A stretch of DNA of 64,000 nucleotides from Cupriavidus respiraculi. GTDB lineage: Bacteria > Pseudomonadota > Gammaproteobacteria > Burkholderiales > Burkholderiaceae. A program made the translations under genes and the position numbers. The notes beneath the pieces were generated by a model. The model ran no database searches, was not told the DNA's origin, and worked only from the letters and a program-made list of their open reading frames with translations. This document shows, piece by piece, positions 39,584 through 49,987 of the stretch (positions are counted from its first letter, which is position 1; every line of letters begins with the position of its first letter). The stretch spans positions 1,488,001 through 1,552,000 of the forward strand of contig NZ_CAJZAH010000002.1 of assembly GCF_914271545.1 (NCBI RefSeq). The letters are read 5' to 3'.

Positions 39584-39787
39584 TTACCAGCGGGTGTCAC
39601 GCTCCCAGGTGTTCATTTCTTCTTCCACCTGTTCCTTGGTATAGCCATAGCGCTCCTGGATACGGCCCGCGAGCTGGTCGCGCTTGCCGGCGATCTGCGT
39701 CAGATCGTCATCGGTCAGCTGACCCCACTTTTCCTTGACCTTGCCCTTGGCCTGGTCCCACTTGCCTTCGATTTGATCCCAGTTCAT
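39584..39787 (-). CDS. CsbD-family stress protein
   Basis: 67 residues from the ATG at 39787. MNWDQIEGKWDQAKGKVKEKWGQLTDDDL and the repeated helical pattern are the CsbD family signature. Such proteins are induced by general stress in many bacteria; the molecular role is unknown. It lies between two hairpin-rich gaps. Confidence 0.9.
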   Translation of the reverse strand: MNWDQIEGKWDQAKGKVKEKWGQLTDDDLTQIAGKRDQLAGRIQERYGYTKEQVEEEMNTWERDTRW

Positions 39788-39823
39788 GGTCGACTCCTTG
39801 GGTTGTGGTGATGGACTATGGGA

Positions 39824-39849
39824 CCGGTCCCCGCGCTCGCGGGGACCGG
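39824..39849. repeat. Perfect 12-bp stem hairpin
   Basis: CCGGTCCCCGCG and its exact complement with a two-base loop. It lies 2 bases from the second, larger hairpin at 39852-39890, between the CsbD gene and the Cys-repeat protein gene. Confidence 0.7.
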
Positions 39850-39851
39850 CC

Positions 39852-39890
39852 CTCTGTGTCCGCTGCCCATACCAGGCAGCGGACACAGAG
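39852..39890. terminator. Perfect 16-bp stem hairpin
   Basis: CTCTGTGTCCGCTGCC and its complement with a seven-base loop, downstream of the 39920-40504 gene on its own strand. It lacks a T run but is long and perfect; together with 39824-39849 it probably ends or protects that transcript. Confidence 0.55.
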
Positions 39891-39919
39891 CTCAGGGCGC
39901 GCGCGGCGCCCCTGGCCGC

Positions 39920-40504
39920 TTACTTGCCGTACTTCGTCTTCACGTTGGCTTCGCACTTGTCCTTGGCATCGCCCGACATGGCATCGCACTTTTCCTTGTC
40001 GGCCTTGTAGGCGGCGTCCTTGGTGTCCTTGGTCACGTCGGCACGCTTTTCGGCGACATCGGTCGACGTGCCGGTGGCGGCGGACTTGCTCACTTTGGAT
40101 TCGCCGACGGCCTTCTCGTGGGCGGCCTTGGCTTCCTTGGTGCAGACGTCCTTGTCGTTGCCCTTCTTGTCGTCGCACATTTCCTTGGCGACGTCGTAGT
40201 CACGGTCGGCCTTGGTCTTCATGGCCTTGGCCTGAGCCTTGTCGGTGCCGTCGCGCTTGGCTTCGGCGTTGGCCTTGGCGACATCGCGGTCGCGCTTGGC
40301 TTCGGCCTGGCACACGTCCTTGGCGTTGTCCTTCAGGGCATCGCACTTGGTGCGGGCGTTCTTGTAGTCCGCATCTGCCTGCTTGACCGCGGCATCGTAG
40401 TCGGCGCGCGAGCCGGCGGCGTTGCTGGTCTGGGCCAGCGCATAGCCGGCCGGGGCGGCAACCATCATCGAACAAACTGCTGCAGACAGCCATTTCTTCA
40501 TCAT
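39920..40504 (-). CDS. Exported protein with three CD-x6-KD-x-C modules
   Basis: 194 residues with a signal peptide ending at YALAQ (residue 25). The mature part is Ala/Lys/Asp-rich and probably helical. It holds three evenly built modules CD-x6-KD-x-C at residues 54-65, 110-121 and 173-184, each a pair of cysteines eleven residues apart, with no other cysteine in the mature part. In the periplasm each pair could form a disulfide staple. AAAGGAG precedes the ATG. I do not recognise a named family, though similar proteins may exist in related genomes. Confidence 0.7.
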   Translation of the reverse strand: MMKKWLSAAVCSMMVAAPAGYALAQTSNAAGSRADYDAAVKQADADYKNARTKCDALKDNAKDVCQAEAKRDRDVAKANAEAKRDGTDKAQAKAMKTKADRDYDVAKEMCDDKKGNDKDVCTKEAKAAHEKAVGESKVSKSAATGTSTDVAEKRADVTKDTKDAAYKADKEKCDAMSGDAKDKCEANVKTKYGK

Positions 40505-40709
40505 GTCGTGCTCCTTTCAGGTCGATCTTATCGGGGGCTCGAATCGGCTCGCCGGGTGGCTTGCCGCTGTCGCCACGTTGTATGGAAAGGTTATGCGTGC
40601 ACGGGAATGGCAAGCAGGCGCTGGGCTCCGAAACGGGAGTAAGACAATTCCCACATGCAGCGAACGCCGCAGCGCAGAAGCGTTTGCGGCCGGCGCGCGG
40701 CCAGCAAAG

Positions 40710-40742
40710 AAAAAAGGGCACACGAAACCGTGTGCCCTTTTC
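40710..40742 (-). terminator. Intrinsic terminator after hslU
   Basis: GGGCACACG, a short loop and CGTGTGCCC followed by T6 on the minus strand, 26 bases after the hslU stop. Confidence 0.9.
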
Positions 40743-40767
40743 CTCGCAGCCGGCGCGGCCGGCGCGC

Positions 40768-42099
40768 TTACAGGACGTAGCGCGAAAGATCCTCGTTGCC
40801 CGACAGGTCGCCCAGCCGTTCCTCGACATAGGCCGCGTCGATGGTGACCGTCTCGCCGGAGGACTTGGTGGCATGGAACGACAGGTCTTCCAGCAGCCGC
40901 TCCATCACGGTGTAAAGGCGACGCGCACCGATGTTCTCGACCTTCTCGTTGACCGAGAAGGCGATCTCGGCAAGTCGGCGGATGCCGTCCGGGGCGAACT
41001 CGAGCTGCACTTCCTCGGTCGCGAGCAGGGCCTGGTACTGCTTGGTCAGGCTCGCATCCGTCTGCGTCAGGATGGCTTCGAAATCCGACACCGACAGCGA
41101 TTCCAGCTCGACGCGGATCGGGAAGCGGCCCTGCAGCTCCGGAATCAGGTCGCTGGGCTTGCTCAGGTGGAACGCGCCCGAGGCGATGAACAGGATATGG
41201 TCGGTCCGGATCATGCCGTACTTGGTGTTGACCGTGGTGCCCTCGACCAGCGGCAGCAGGTCTCGCTGCACGCCCTGGCGCGACACCTCGCCGCCGCCCA
41301 CATCGCTGCGGCTGGCAATCTTGTCGATCTCGTCCAGGAACACGATGCCGTTCTGTTCGACGTTGGCGACGGCCTTGTGCTTCAGGTCCTCGTCATTGAT
41401 GAGCTTGGCGGCTTCCTCGTCGACCAGCAGCTTGAAGGCTTCCTTGACCTTCATCTTGCGGCGCAGCTTCTTGCCCTGGCCCAGACCCGCGAACATGCCG
41501 CGGATCTGCTCGGTCATGTCCTCCATGCCCGGGGGACCCATGATGTCCAGGCTCGGCGCGTTGGCCGCCACTTCCAGCTCGATCTCCTTGTCGTCCAGCT
41601 CGTGCTCGCGCAGCTTCTTGCGGAAGACCTGGCGGGTATTGGAGTCCTTCTCCTCCGGCTGGGCGAAGCCGATATCGCGCGGCGGCGGCAGCAGCACGTC
41701 GAGCAGCCGGTCTTCCGCGGCGTCCTCGGCCCGGGCGCGCACCTTCTTGGTCTCGGATTCGCGCGTCTGCTTGATGGCCATCTCGGCCAGGTCGCGGATG
41801 ATCGTGTCGACATCGCGGCCCACATAGCCGACCTCGGTGAACTTGGTCGCCTCGATCTTGATGAAGGGTGCGTCGGCCAGCTTGGCCAGGCGCCGCGCGA
41901 TCTCGGTCTTGCCCACGCCGGTGGGCCCGATCATCAGGATGTTCTTGGGGGTGATTTCCTGGCGCAGCGGGTCGGCGACCTGCTGGCGGCGCCAGCGGTT
42001 GCGCAGCGCCACGGCCACGGCTTTCTTGGCCTTGTTCTGGCCGATGATGTGCTTGTCGAGTTCGGAAACGATTTCCGACGGTGTCATGGTGTGCGACAT
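40768..42099 (-). CDS. hslU: ATP-dependent protease ATPase subunit HslU
   Basis: 443 residues. Hexameric AAA+ unfoldase that feeds HslV. Walker A GPTGVGKT (58-65), Walker [12 protein letters not shown] near residue 254, the pore motif EVGYVGRDV near residue 88, and the C-terminal RYVL tail that activates HslV are present. It follows hslV on the same strand by 89 bases. Confidence 0.97.
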   Translation of the reverse strand: MSHTMTPSEIVSELDKHIIGQNKAKKAVAVALRNRWRRQQVADPLRQEITPKNILMIGPTGVGKTEIARRLAKLADAPFIKIEATKFTEVGYVGRDVDTIIRDLAEMAIKQTRESETKKVRARAEDAAEDRLLDVLLPPPRDIGFAQPEEKDSNTRQVFRKKLREHELDDKEIELEVAANAPSLDIMGPPGMEDMTEQIRGMFAGLGQGKKLRRKMKVKEAFKLLVDEEAAKLINDEDLKHKAVANVEQNGIVFLDEIDKIASRSDVGGGEVSRQGVQRDLLPLVEGTTVNTKYGMIRTDHILFIASGAFHLSKPSDLIPELQGRFPIRVELESLSVSDFEAILTQTDASLTKQYQALLATEEVQLEFAPDGIRRLAEIAFSVNEKVENIGARRLYTVMERLLEDLSFHATKSSGETVTIDAAYVEERLGDLSGNEDLSRYVL

Positions 42100-42188
42100 G
42101 GTATCCGTTCAGTCATGAAGGACCGGCGAGGCGGCCCGGCCCTGGCAACCGCGCCCGCCGTGCGCGACGGCGGCGCGGCGACGCGCGC

Positions 42189-42725
42189 TCACTCGAGCGT
42201 CTCGATCACGAAGTTGGTATTGGTGTAGATGCAGAGTTCGCCGGCGATGCCCAGCGCCTTCTCGACGACGTCCCGCGGCGGCAGTTCGGTGTTTTCCACC
42301 AGCGCCTTGGCGGCCGACTGGGCGTAGGCGCCGCCCGAGCCGATCGCGGCGATGCCGCCCTCGGGATCGAGCACGTCGCCGTTGCCGGTGATGACCAGCG
42401 TGGTGTCGCGGTCGGCGGTGATCAGCATGGCCTCGAGCCGGCGCAGCGCGCGGTCCGAACGCCAGTCCTTGGCGAGATCGACCGCGGCGCGGGTGAGGTT
42501 GCCCTGGTACTTCTCGAGCTTGGCTTCGAAGCGGTCCAGCAGGGAGAAGGCGTCGGCAGTGCTGCCGGCAAACCCGACCAGCACCTTGCCGTTGTAGATG
42601 CGGCGCACCTTGCGGGCGGTGCCCTTCATGACGATATTGCCGAGAGTGACCTGCCCATCACCGCCAAGGGCGACCTGGTTGCCGCGCCGGACGCTGACGA
42701 TCGTTGTGCCGTGATACTGTTCCAT
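42189..42725 (-). CDS. hslV: ATP-dependent protease subunit HslV
   Basis: 178 residues. Proteasome-like peptidase. The catalytic threonine is T7, exposed by cleavage of a six-residue propeptide (MEQYHG before TTIVSVRR); E. coli HslV only loses its Met. [19 protein letters not shown] and the C-terminal region are typical. Probably heat-shock controlled by family habit, but no promoter motif is clear to me. Confidence 0.96.
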   Translation of the reverse strand: MEQYHGTTIVSVRRGNQVALGGDGQVTLGNIVMKGTARKVRRIYNGKVLVGFAGSTADAFSLLDRFEAKLEKYQGNLTRAAVDLAKDWRSDRALRRLEAMLITADRDTTLVITGNGDVLDPEGGIAAIGSGGAYAQSAAKALVENTELPPRDVVEKALGIAGELCIYTNTNFVIETLE

Positions 42726-42871
42726 GGTGACTCGCGTGTATGGTTCAGGAGGCTACTTGGCGACAGCCCCGGCCGAATTCAAGAGCCAGGCGGCGGGTCG
42801 AATCCCACCAATATAGGACGGCAGCGGCGCTTGGGCGAGCCGCGGACGGCGGCGCACCGCGCGCCGCCATG

Positions 42872-42904
42872 AAAAAAAGGCCACGCCTCGCGGCGTGGCC
42901 TTTT
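42872..42904 (-). terminator. Intrinsic terminator after the Bug receptor gene
   Basis: GGCCACGCC, a four-base loop and GGCGTGGCC followed by seven T residues on the minus strand; the other strand has T4, so it could work in both directions. Confidence 0.85.
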
Positions 42905-42948
42905 GCGTGCAGCGGACCGCCCCGGGGGGCGCCCCGCGGCGATGGCGA

Positions 42949-43938
42949 TCAGTCGGCGTAGACGCCCGCCTTCTTGATCACCGGCGTCCATTTGTTGATC
43001 TCGCTGGCGAGGAACGTCTTCAGCGAGTCCGGCGTGGCGCGCTGGGCCGGGACGGCCTCGGCGCCCAGCTCCGCCATCTTGGCGCGGAAGGTCGGATCGG
43101 TGACCGACTTCTGCAGCGCCGCCGACAGCTTGTCGATCACGGCCTTGGGCGTGCCCTTGGGCGCGTACATCGCGTGCCAGATCTTCACCTCCATGCCCGG
43201 CAGGCCCTGTTCGGCGGCCGTCGGGATGTCCTTGAACGCTTCCACGCGGCGCGACTGCATGGCCGCGTAGGGCTTGAGCGAGCCGGCCTTGAGCTGGCCG
43301 GCGATATTGGTGGTCTGGTCGCACATCAGGTTGACCTGGCCGCCGAGGATGTCGGTCAGCGCGGGCGCCGTGCCCTTGTACGGCACCGTGGTCAGCTCGG
43401 TCTGGATGGCGGACATGAAGAGCAGGCCGCACAGGTGGGAGGCCGAACCGATGCCGGCGTTGGCCAGCGACAGCTTGCTGGCGTTGGCCTTGATGTACGG
43501 CAGCAGGTCCTTGAAGTTGTTCGGCGGCAGCGACTTGTTGCCGACCAGCACCATCGGCACATCGGCGATCTCGCCGACGAATTCGAAGTCCTTCAGCGGA
43601 TCGAAGCCGAGGTTGCGGTACAGCGCGGGCGCGGTGGACATGCCGATATGATGGATCAGCACGGTATGGCCGTTGGGGCTGGCCTGGGAAACCTTCTTGG
43701 CGCCGATGGTGCCGCCGGCACCGCCCAGGTTCTCGATCACGATGGTGGTGCCCAGATGCTTGGACATGATCTGCACCAGGTCCCGGGACACCTTGTCGGT
43801 CGGGCCGCCCGCCGCGAACGGCACCACGGCGGAGACCGGCTTGCTGCCGGGATATTCGTCGGCGGCGTGGGCGCCGGCATGCAGGCCCATGGTGGCGACG
43901 GCCGCTGCGGCCGCGATCATACGTACAACTTGTTTCAT
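42949..43938 (-). CDS. Bug/TctC-family periplasmic solute-binding protein
   Basis: 329 residues from the ATG at 43938, preceded by GGAGAGAG. A signal peptide ends near AHAADEYP. VSAVVPFAAGGPTDKVSR and TVPYKGTAPALTDILGGQVNLM are family signatures. It is closer to stand-alone Bug receptors: no carrier gene is next to it and a terminator follows. The ligand is unknown, commonly a carboxylate. Confidence 0.88.
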   Translation of the reverse strand: MKQVVRMIAAAAAVATMGLHAGAHAADEYPGSKPVSAVVPFAAGGPTDKVSRDLVQIMSKHLGTTIVIENLGGAGGTIGAKKVSQASPNGHTVLIHHIGMSTAPALYRNLGFDPLKDFEFVGEIADVPMVLVGNKSLPPNNFKDLLPYIKANASKLSLANAGIGSASHLCGLLFMSAIQTELTTVPYKGTAPALTDILGGQVNLMCDQTTNIAGQLKAGSLKPYAAMQSRRVEAFKDIPTAAEQGLPGMEVKIWHAMYAPKGTPKAVIDKLSAALQKSVTDPTFRAKMAELGAEAVPAQRATPDSLKTFLASEINKWTPVIKKAGVYAD

Positions 43939-44233
43939 CACTCTCTCCTGATTTCCCTGCCTGTTCCCGTCCAAGGGGTGCCCGGCCACTGGAGAACATC
44001 CGTGGCGGACATTCCTCCATCCCGCCATAACGACCCAGCCGTCCTATCCGTTCACCGGGGTTTTCCCGTGCCGGCGAACGTCGCCGCGTGTCCGGCTCTG
44101 ACCGGTGGCGGCGGCCATGACGGCCCCGGCATTCGTCGACTTCCGAGGTCGCGGGCCGGAGCGCCATGCTATCAGCGGGTATTTGGCGCAAATATCAGGA
44201 ATAACCCGTGCAAATTGCGATAAGGCGCCGCGA

Positions 44234-45133
44234 TCAGCGAAAGAATTCGAGCATCTCCTGGCGTAGGACGTCGGGCGCCTCCTCGGGGATGTAGTGGCCG
44301 CACGGAACGGCCCGGCCCGACACCTCGGCGGCCACCTCCTGCCAGAGCGCCAGCGGCTCGAAGCAGCGCGCCACCACGCCGTGCTCGCCCCACAGCACCC
44401 GCAGCGGACAGGTCAGGCGGCGCCCTGCCTCGCGGTCGGCGCGATCGTGTTCCAGGTCGATGGTGGCCGCGGCCCGATAGTCCTCGCACATGGCGTGCAC
44501 GTGGGCGGGATCGCGCATCGCCGCGGCGTAGGCGGCCATGGCGTCCGGGGCGAAGGGCGCGAGGCCCGCATGCCGCAGGCCCATCAGCTTGCTCAGGTAG
44601 AAGTCCGGCTCGGCATTGATCAGCGTCTCCGGGAACGGCGCCGGCTGGATCAGGAAGAACCAGTGCCAGTAGGCCGTGGCGAAGTCCATGCTGGTGCGTT
44701 CGTACATCGCGAGCGTCGGCGCGATATCGAGCAGCATGGCCCGCGTGACGCTGCCCGGATGATCGATGCACAGCCGGTGCGCGACGCGCGCGCCGCGGTC
44801 GTGGGCGCACAGCGCGAAGCGCTCGTAGCCCAGCTGCGCCATCACCGCGACCTGGTCCTGCGCCATCGCGCGCTTGCTGTAGCGCTCATGCCGCGCGTCG
44901 CCCGGCGGCGCCGCGCTGCTGCCGTAGCCGCGCAGGTCGGTGGCGATCACGGTGAAGCGGTCGGCCAGCGCGGGCGCGACCTTGTGCCAGATCAGGTGGC
45001 TCTGCGGATGGCCGTGCAGCAGCAGCAGCGGCGGCCCCGATCCGCCCCTGACGCCGGCGATCTCGATATCGCCCGCGCGCAGGCGGAAGGGCTCGAAGTT
45101 GGGAAACAGCAAGGCGCTGGCATCGTTCTGCAT
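44234..45133 (-). CDS. Fluoroacetate/haloacetate dehalogenase-like hydrolase
   Basis: 299 residues, alpha/beta-hydrolase fold with an aspartate nucleophile: CAHDRGAR puts D112, R113 and R116 where fluoroacetate dehalogenases have D, R, R. D136 and H280 complete the triad, and the halide pocket H157-W158 and Y219 is intact. The region YWHWFFLIQPAPFPE is characteristic of that family. It should hydrolyse haloacetates by attack on carbon. GGAGACGATCG precedes the ATG. Substrate range, fluoro versus chloro, is not predictable. Confidence 0.85.
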   Translation of the reverse strand: MQNDASALLFPNFEPFRLRAGDIEIAGVRGGSGPPLLLLHGHPQSHLIWHKVAPALADRFTVIATDLRGYGSSAAPPGDARHERYSKRAMAQDQVAVMAQLGYERFALCAHDRGARVAHRLCIDHPGSVTRAMLLDIAPTLAMYERTSMDFATAYWHWFFLIQPAPFPETLINAEPDFYLSKLMGLRHAGLAPFAPDAMAAYAAAMRDPAHVHAMCEDYRAAATIDLEHDRADREAGRRLTCPLRVLWGEHGVVARCFEPLALWQEVAAEVSGRAVPCGHYIPEEAPDVLRQEMLEFFR

Positions 45134-45218
45134 CGATCGTCTCCGTCTGTGCGTTGGCGCTGAGGCGATGATAGGCCCGGGCGCCGAAAGGCCGAAGTCC
45201 CGCCGCTCGGGCGCTGAC

Positions 45219-45231
45219 GCAACTCAATTGC
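45219..45231. promoter_or_regulatory. GCAA-N5-TTGC site upstream of zur
   Basis: Inverted repeat GCAACTCAATTGC, 32 bases before the zur ATG. The same GCAA-N5-TTGC pattern occurs at 48094-48106 before the second COG0523 GTPase, making a shared Zur operator plausible. Confidence 0.45.
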
Positions 45232-45262
45232 ATCACCATGGCGGCTATGGTTAAATCGGCCC

Positions 45263-45766
45263 ATGTCTTCGTCGATTCCCTTCCCGCCCGACGCGCTCGA
45301 AGCCGCCCAGGAACGCCTGCGCGAACTGGGCGCGCGCGTGACCCAGCCGCGCGTGGCCATCCTGGCCTGCCTGATGCGGACCGAGGCGCCGCTGACCCAC
45401 CAGGCCGTGATCGACCGGCTGCCGGGCCAGGGCGAGGCGATCGACCGCGTGACCGTTTATCGCGTGCTGGACTGGCTCGTCGAGCACGGCGTCGTGCAGA
45501 AACGGGCCGGCAACGACCGCGTATTCCGCTTCAGCCTGGTGGAGCACGAGGCCGCCCGCGCCCAGGTCCACCGCCAGCATTGCCACTTTCATTGCAGCCG
45601 CTGCGACCGCACCTTCTGCCTCGACGCGGCCAGCACGCCGGATGCCGAGGCCACGCCGGCGGTGCCCAGCGGCTTCGCGGTCGAGCACGTCGAGCTGACC
45701 GTCAATGGCGTCTGCGCGGAGTGCGGCGCGCGTCCGTCCACGGCCCGCGCGCCGCAGCGCGCCTGA
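45263..45766 (+). CDS. zur: Fur-family regulator, probably Zur
   Basis: 167 residues. Winged-helix domain RVTQPRVAILACL, VTVYRVLDWLVEHGVV, then a metal-binding half with HCHFHCSRCDRTFC and CAECG, i.e. two CxxC motifs for the structural zinc. Next to COG0523 GTPases and a ZnuD-like receptor, so zinc is the likely co-repressor. It leads a co-oriented zinc cluster. Confidence 0.85.
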   Translation: MSSSIPFPPDALEAAQERLRELGARVTQPRVAILACLMRTEAPLTHQAVIDRLPGQGEAIDRVTVYRVLDWLVEHGVVQKRAGNDRVFRFSLVEHEAARAQVHRQHCHFHCSRCDRTFCLDAASTPDAEATPAVPSGFAVEHVELTVNGVCAECGARPSTARAPQRA

Positions 45767-45853
45767 GCGACGCCGTGTCCGCCCCGCCCGCCACGCCTTT
45801 CCCGAATTAGCGGCGGCAGCCCTGCCGCCCCACCCTCCCGCGGAGATCCATCC

Positions 45854-46927
<1,074 letters not shown>

Positions 46928-47270
46928 TCGGGGAAACCCGGATGCGTCGGCCGGCAGTGCGTCAACCGCCATGCCGGGACGCATGTCCCACGCTTTTGTC
47001 CGGTTTTCTCCCGTATCTCCTAAAAAATTGTTCAAGTACAATAGTCCGGATGTGATGCGGGCAACGCGGTATCGAGCCGTTCCTCCGCATCGTATGCAGG
47101 GCGGCAGTCGTCGTCAGCATGAGACGGGGTCGCCCGCCAGGTGCGACCGCAGGCGTTTCATGCGATGACCGTCTTCCGCCGGGACCCGCCACGCGCCGCA
47201 CCGCCGGGCTGATCGAACCGACAGCCAAGGACGAGGACAGGCGTAACAGCACGCGAAAGAAAGGGGTCCC
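46928..47270 (+). other. Long leader region of dksA
   Basis: 343 bases without a gene between the first COG0523 gene and dksA. An AT-rich patch ends in TACAAT at 47037-47042, a possible -10, but the -35 is poor. That would give dksA an approximately 220-base leader, with no clear hairpin I can assign. Confidence 0.35.
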
Positions 47271-47957
47271 ATGGTAGCCGCAACAAAAACCAAAGAAGGC
47301 CGCAGCAAGACCGCCAGTGCTGCGACGCAGGCACTGAAGGCGCAGGTGGAGGAATCTGCGCCCACCCCAAGCGACGGCACGGTGCCAGCCGACGCGTCGG
47401 GGACCAAGGGGGGCACGCGAAGCAGCAAGTCTGCAGCCAGCCAGAGTGAAACGTCCGCGCCGCGCAAGCGCCCGGACACCGCATCCGAGCGGCCCGAGAC
47501 GCCGCCGGTCGCATCAACAAGAGAATCAGCAGCAACCATGAGCAGCAAAAAACTTCTGACTGAAGCTGAAATCCTGAAGATGGACGACAAGGATTACATG
47601 AACGAGGCGCAATTGGCCTTTTTCAAGAATCGCCTTGAACAGCTGCGGGACGACATCCTCAAGAACGCCGACCAGACCACCGAGCACCTGCGCGAAACGG
47701 TCATCGTGCCGGACCCGGCCGACCGGGCGACCATCGAGGAAGAACACGCGCTGGAGCTGCGCACGCGTGATCGCGAGCGCAAGCTGCTGAAGAAGGTCGA
47801 GCAGTCGCTGTCGCGCATCGAGTCGGGCGACTATGGCTGGTGCGAAGAGACCGGCGAGCCGATCGGCGTGCCGCGCCTGCTGGCCCGTCCCACCGCCACG
47901 CTGTCGCTGGAGGCGCAACAGCGCCGCGAACTGCGCCAGAAGCTGTTCGGCGACTGA
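47271..47957 (+). CDS. dksA: DksA, single-cysteine form with long N-terminal extension
   Basis: 228 residues. Residues about 90-228 are DksA, which binds the RNA polymerase secondary channel with ppGpp; the coiled-coil tip acidic motif DPADRA is at 148-153. The zinc finger keeps only C191 ([16 protein letters not shown]); the three other cysteine sites are Thr/other, so zinc is not bound as in E. coli. The first about 88 residues are a Ser/Thr/Ala/Pro-rich, Lys-rich extension. A start at 47538 (M90) would give an ordinary DksA, but the ribosome site AAAGGGG favours 47271. Confidence 0.85.
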   Translation: MVAATKTKEGRSKTASAATQALKAQVEESAPTPSDGTVPADASGTKGGTRSSKSAASQSETSAPRKRPDTASERPETPPVASTRESAATMSSKKLLTEAEILKMDDKDYMNEAQLAFFKNRLEQLRDDILKNADQTTEHLRETVIVPDPADRATIEEEHALELRTRDRERKLLKKVEQSLSRIESGDYGWCEETGEPIGVPRLLARPTATLSLEAQQRRELRQKLFGD

Positions 47958-48000
47958 AAGCGCGGCGGCCCGGCACGGCCGCCACGCCGGCACGATTCGT

Positions 48001-48026
48001 ACGGCCCGGACTTCCGGGCCGTTTTT
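48001..48026 (+). terminator. Intrinsic terminator after dksA
   Basis: ACGGCCCGG, short loop and CCGGGCCGT followed by TTTT, 43 bases after the stop. Confidence 0.9.
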
Positions 48027-48093
48027 GCGTCCGCGCGGCATGGCCCGCCGCGCCCCGCCGGTGTGCTCAGCCGGCGTTGTTTCTGATACAGTC

Positions 48094-48106
48094 GCAACCT
48101 TGTTGC
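48094..48106. promoter_or_regulatory. GCAA-N5-TTGC site upstream of the second GTPase
   Basis: GCAACCTTGTTGC, with arms GCAAC/GTTGC perfect, 46 bases before the gene. Matches the repeat before zur (45219-45231); candidate Zur operator. Confidence 0.5.
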
Positions 48107-48151
48107 AATAACCCCAACCACCAATCGCGCCGCGTCCGCCGGCGCCATGCC

Positions 48152-49447
48152 ATGGCCGACCGCCGTCTTCCCGTCACCGTCCTGTCCGGCTTTCTCGGGG
48201 CCGGCAAGACCACGCTGCTGCAGCACCTGCTGGCCAATCGCGAAGGCCGGCGCGTCGCCGTCATCGTCAACGACCTGGCCGACGTCAATATCGACGCGCG
48301 GCTGCTTGGCGACGGCATCGTGGCCCAGCGCAGCGAACGGCTGATCGAGCTGACCAACGGCTGCATCTGCTGCACGCTGCGCGAGGACCTGCTGGGCGAG
48401 ATCGGCAAGCTGGCGCGGGAAGGACGGTTCGACTATCTCGTGGTGGAATCGACCGGCGTGGCCGAGCCGCTGCCCATCGCGGAGACCTTCACCTTCGAGG
48501 ACGAGCACGGCCAGGCGCTGGACGCCGTCGCCCGGCTCGACACCATGGTCACCGTGGTCGACGCGGCCCACTTCCTGCGCGACTACAGCGACGCGGACTT
48601 CCTGCGCGAGCGCGGGCAGGCGCGCGACGACGAGGACGACCGCACCGTGGTGGACCTGCTGATCGAGCAGGTCGAGTTCTGCGACGTCATCGTGCTGAAC
48701 AAGCTGGACCTGATCGACGAGGACGCCCGCGCCCGGCTCACCACGCTGCTGCACGCGCTGAACCCGCGCGCCGACATCGTGCCTGCCTCGTTCGGCAAGG
48801 TGCCGCTCGAGCGCGTGCTGGACACCGGCCGCTTCGACTTCGAGGCGGCGGCGGCCGCGCCCGGGTGGCTGGCCGAGCTGCGCGGCGAGCACGTGCCGGA
48901 GAGCGAGGAGTACGGCATCGGCAGCTTCGTCTACCGGCGCCGCCGCCCCTTCCATCCCCGCCGCTTCGCGGACCTGATCCATACCGAATGGCTGCGCGAG
49001 CACGGCACCGTGCTGCGCTCCAAGGGTTTTTTCTGGCTGGCCACGCGCATGGACACGGCCGGCACCTGGGGCCAGGCCGGCGGCGTGTGCCGCCATGGCG
49101 GCGCGGGCGCGTGGTGGGCTGCCATCGACCCGGCCGAGTGGCCAGACGATGACGAGACGCTGGCCGGCATCCGCGCCGACTCGGAGGAAAACGGGCAGCC
49201 CGCGCCCTACGGCGACCGCCGCCAGGAACTGGTGCTGATCGGCCAGGGCATGGACCGCGCCGCGCTCGAAGCCGCGCTCGATGCCTGCCTGCTGGACGAC
49301 GCCGAGATGGCCGCTGGCCCGCAGGCCTGGGCCAGCTACGACGACCCGTTCCCGAGCTGGGAAGACGATCTGGACGACGGGCACGACGACGACCACGGCC
49401 ACCACCACCATGGCGACTGCGGCTGCCATGGCGAGCATGACCACTGA
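48152..49447 (+). CDS. COG0523 GTPase (ZigA-like), second copy
   Basis: 431 residues, longer than the first copy. Walker [10 protein letters not shown] at 13-21, CxCC motif C71-x-C73-C74, NKLDL as the guanine motif, and a C-terminal His/Asp-rich tail ending [15 protein letters not shown]. It has the extended C-terminal domain of the ZigA branch. Its ATG is immediately downstream of a candidate Zur box, and the next two genes are close and co-oriented, so it likely heads a zinc-starvation operon. Confidence 0.9.
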   Translation: MADRRLPVTVLSGFLGAGKTTLLQHLLANREGRRVAVIVNDLADVNIDARLLGDGIVAQRSERLIELTNGCICCTLREDLLGEIGKLAREGRFDYLVVESTGVAEPLPIAETFTFEDEHGQALDAVARLDTMVTVVDAAHFLRDYSDADFLRERGQARDDEDDRTVVDLLIEQVEFCDVIVLNKLDLIDEDARARLTTLLHALNPRADIVPASFGKVPLERVLDTGRFDFEAAAAAPGWLAELRGEHVPESEEYGIGSFVYRRRRPFHPRRFADLIHTEWLREHGTVLRSKGFFWLATRMDTAGTWGQAGGVCRHGGAGAWWAAIDPAEWPDDDETLAGIRADSEENGQPAPYGDRRQELVLIGQGMDRAALEAALDACLLDDAEMAAGPQAWASYDDPFPSWEDDLDDGHDDDHGHHHHGDCGCHGEHDH

Positions 49448-49847
49448 GCGCCTGGCCGGCGCCATGCGCCGGCGCGGCCTGGGCTGGTGGCCGGCGCTGT
49501 GGCTGGTCCTGTGCCTGCTGCTGGCGCAGCACGCCGGCATCGTGCACCGCGTGGTGCATGGCGGCCTGCAGCAGGCGCCGATCGCTCCGGCTGCGACAGC
49601 AACCGCCGGGGGCGCGCCCGATGCCGCGCACGCGCACCGCGCCGATAGCCTGAAGCCGTCCGGACACTCCTGCGTACTGTTCGACGCCGCCACCGCGGCC
49701 GACACGCTGTGCGACGGCCCGCCCATGCCGCGGCTCGCGCATGGCAAACCCGTCCTGCCCCCCAGCATCACCTGGCGCTGGCCCCACCTTCCCCCCGCGC
49801 GCCCCTTCCTGTCGCGCGCCCCTCCCTCGCCGTTCGCCTTCGCCTGA
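49437..49847 (+). CDS. Small exported/membrane protein in the zinc operon
   Basis: About 136 residues from the ATG at 49437, overlapping the end of the GTPase gene; ATG 49428 is an alternative. One membrane helix ([13 protein letters not shown]) then a His/Cys-containing part ([20 protein letters not shown]) and a Pro-rich end. Small proteins of this general layout are found beside TonB-dependent metal receptors, but I cannot name the family with certainty. A role in metal binding is a guess. Confidence 0.6.
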   Translation: MTTERLAGAMRRRGLGWWPALWLVLCLLLAQHAGIVHRVVHGGLQQAPIAPAATATAGGAPDAAHAHRADSLKPSGHSCVLFDAATAADTLCDGPPMPRLAHGKPVLPPSITWRWPHLPPARPFLSRAPPSPFAFA

Positions 49848-49987
49848 GATCCCGCGGCGCCCTTGCGCCGCGGCGTTCCGTCGCCGCTACCGCCGCCCGC
49901 CCCGCCACGCGCCAGATCCGCGTGCCGGCAACGCGCGCGGCCGGCGCGACGGACCGACACCCATCGACGAAAAACGAATCGCGAGCC

